The position numbers were made by a program, and so were the translations under genes. From positions 1 to 49,638 of the forward strand of contig DASZVJ010000131.1 of NCBI GenBank assembly GCA_035547155.1: DNA of 49,638 nt. Reading direction: 5' to 3'. The notes below the pieces were generated by a model. It had not been told where the DNA came from. It did not search any database and saw nothing but the letters and a program-made list of their open reading frames with translations. Below are positions 48,814-49,638 of this stretch, piece after piece (the stretch's first letter is position 1; every line of letters starts with the position of its first letter). This stretch comes from CAZNMF01 sp035547155 (GTDB lineage: Bacteria > Acidobacteriota > Vicinamibacteria > Vicinamibacterales > SCN-69-37).

Positions 48814-49638
48814 CTATGCCGGTGCGCCCGTCGATGACGGTGCGTCGTCGGCGTCAGCCTCGCGATCGGTGTCGTTCGACGGCGTTGGCGCAAGCACCTG
48901 CACAGCCGCTTGCAGCCGTTCCGCCCGGTTCGTGTTGTAGCGTTCGGTCGTCACGATACTCGCGTGTCCCAGCAGCTCCTGCACCTGCACCAGCGGCGTG
49001 CCTTTCTCCGCCAACCGGCTCGCGTATTCGTGCCGCAGGTCGTGCCACCGCAGATCGCGAATCTCGGCGCGTGTCAGCGCCGCCTTCCACGCCGTCTGGA
49101 AGTAGCGCAGCGGCTCGCCGACTTCATTGCTGAAGACCGGCGCGTCGGCGGGCTTCTCGTCGCCGGCCGCGTCCGTCCGCAGGAAGTCGAAGACCGCCTG
49201 CACGTTCGGCAGCACCGGCACCCACCGCGTCTTGCCCGACTTCGTGGTCTCCCCCCGAAGCCGGACCCAGCCGGGACGCGCGGCGAGATCGGCCCACGTC
49301 AGAGCCAGCATTTCGCCGCGCCGCATCCCCGTGTAGAGCGCCGCCGTAATGAGCAGCTTCAGGTGCGGAGCTGCGTGCTGCAACAGACGCGCTTCCTCGT
49401 CCGTTGACAACCGCCGCACGCGCTTGTTGTCCTCACGCGCGGCCTTCACGAGCGTCTTGCGCACGCCGGCCTTGTTGAACGGCGTCCGCTCCAGGTAGTC
49501 CCGCAGCACAGCGAAGTTGAACATCGAACAGAGTTGGCTCCTGTATCGGTTGATCGTCGCGGGCTTGCGCACGCGCACGGTCTTCTGTTTGCCGCCGAGC
49601 GTTTGCGGCGCGCGGAGACTCGCCAAGAAGTCCTCCAC
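48814..49638 (-). CDS. Tyrosine site-specific integrase (5' truncated by the window)
   Basis: At least 274 residues; the frame is open at the right edge, so part of the arm-binding N-terminus is missing. The core-binding domain (INRYRSQLCSMFNFAVLRDYL) and catalytic domain are present, with all active-site residues: Arg106 in LYTGMRRGEM, Lys136 in TKSGKTR, His199 and Arg202 in HDLRHEYAS, His225 in LLGHASI, and Tyr234 in TTERYNT. The C-terminal 35 residues are acidic. Its stop codon is 75 bp from tRNA-His. It probably catalyses insertion and excision of the mobile element extending to the right. Confidence 0.93.
   Translation of the reverse strand: MEDFLASLRAPQTLGGKQKTVRVRKPATINRYRSQLCSMFNFAVLRDYLERTPFNKAGVRKTLVKAAREDNKRVRRLSTDEEARLLQHAAPHLKLLITAALYTGMRRGEMLALTWADLAARPGWVRLRGETTKSGKTRWVPVLPNVQAVFDFLRTDAAGDEKPADAPVFSNEVGEPLRYFQTAWKAALTRAEIRDLRWHDLRHEYASRLAEKGTPLVQVQELLGHASIVTTERYNTNRAERLQAAVQVLAPTPSNDTDREADADDAPSSTGAPA

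Overview
The window is GC-rich and densely coded, with genes on both strands. It most likely comes from the Acidobacteriota (Vicinamibacteria-like). This is inferred from three large ADOP-type FtsX/MacB permeases, PadR regulators paired with them, a GMC dehydrogenase / gluconate-dehydrogenase-subunit-3 / cytochrome c cluster, and ThuA and YHS proteins. No rRNA or ribosomal protein gene is present to confirm it.

Layout. 1-9 kb: a partial glycosidase-like protein, a Tat-exported sugar isomerase-like protein, Ku, a DoxX-MarR pair with a leaderless promoter and a shared operator motif, a DJ-1/PfpI protein, a YHS protein, an EamA transporter and two small unknown proteins. 8.4-12.5 kb: two secreted paralogues built from Ig-like domains plus five FG-GAP/VCBS-like repeats, each preceded by a sigma-54 type -24/-12 element. 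12.8-14.0 kb: the most unusual gene, an ECF-type sigma factor fused in one frame to a phenylalanyl-tRNA synthetase alpha-like catalytic core, with a strong internal ribosome binding site exactly at the domain junction. 14-17 kb: padR and an ADOP permease, translationally coupled, with a perfect palindromic operator. 17-22 kb: a glycerophosphodiesterase, a processive GT2 glycosyltransferase with a small membrane partner, a GT39-like transferase and DNA-3-methyladenine glycosylase I, followed by tRNA-Arg(TCT). 22-27.5 kb: a tandem metallo-beta-lactamase protein divergent from a periplasmic dehydrogenase operon (GMC flavoprotein, Tat-signal small subunit, cytochrome c). 27.6-32.8 kb: two further ADOP permeases. 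32.8-39 kb: a beta-propeller protein, Mug glycosylase, a triple NlpC/P60 lipoprotein with two dead domains, a coiled-coil protein, and a ThuA protein with an EF-hand insertion. 39-42 kb: a padR / ADOP-prefix / HlyD-type adaptor / ABC ATPase operon that lacks a permease, then a striking array of 8-bp units arranged as a large inverted repeat. 42-48.6 kb: a primary-type sigma factor, DAHP synthase, polyphosphate kinase and an EAL-HDOD protein. 48.7 kb to the end: tRNA-His followed by a tyrosine integrase, which is the left edge of an element that continues beyond the window.

Themes. Envelope and export functions dominate: permeases, adaptors, secreted repeat proteins, glycosyltransferases and a peptidase. 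Several proteins carry degenerate duplicate catalytic domains. Short hairpin elements of one family recur at gene ends with compensatory stem changes. The strongest candidate for an undescribed system is the sigma / PheS-like fusion, which by analogy with other synthetase-derived sensors could link an amino acid, aminoacyl-adenylate or tRNA signal to promoter choice.
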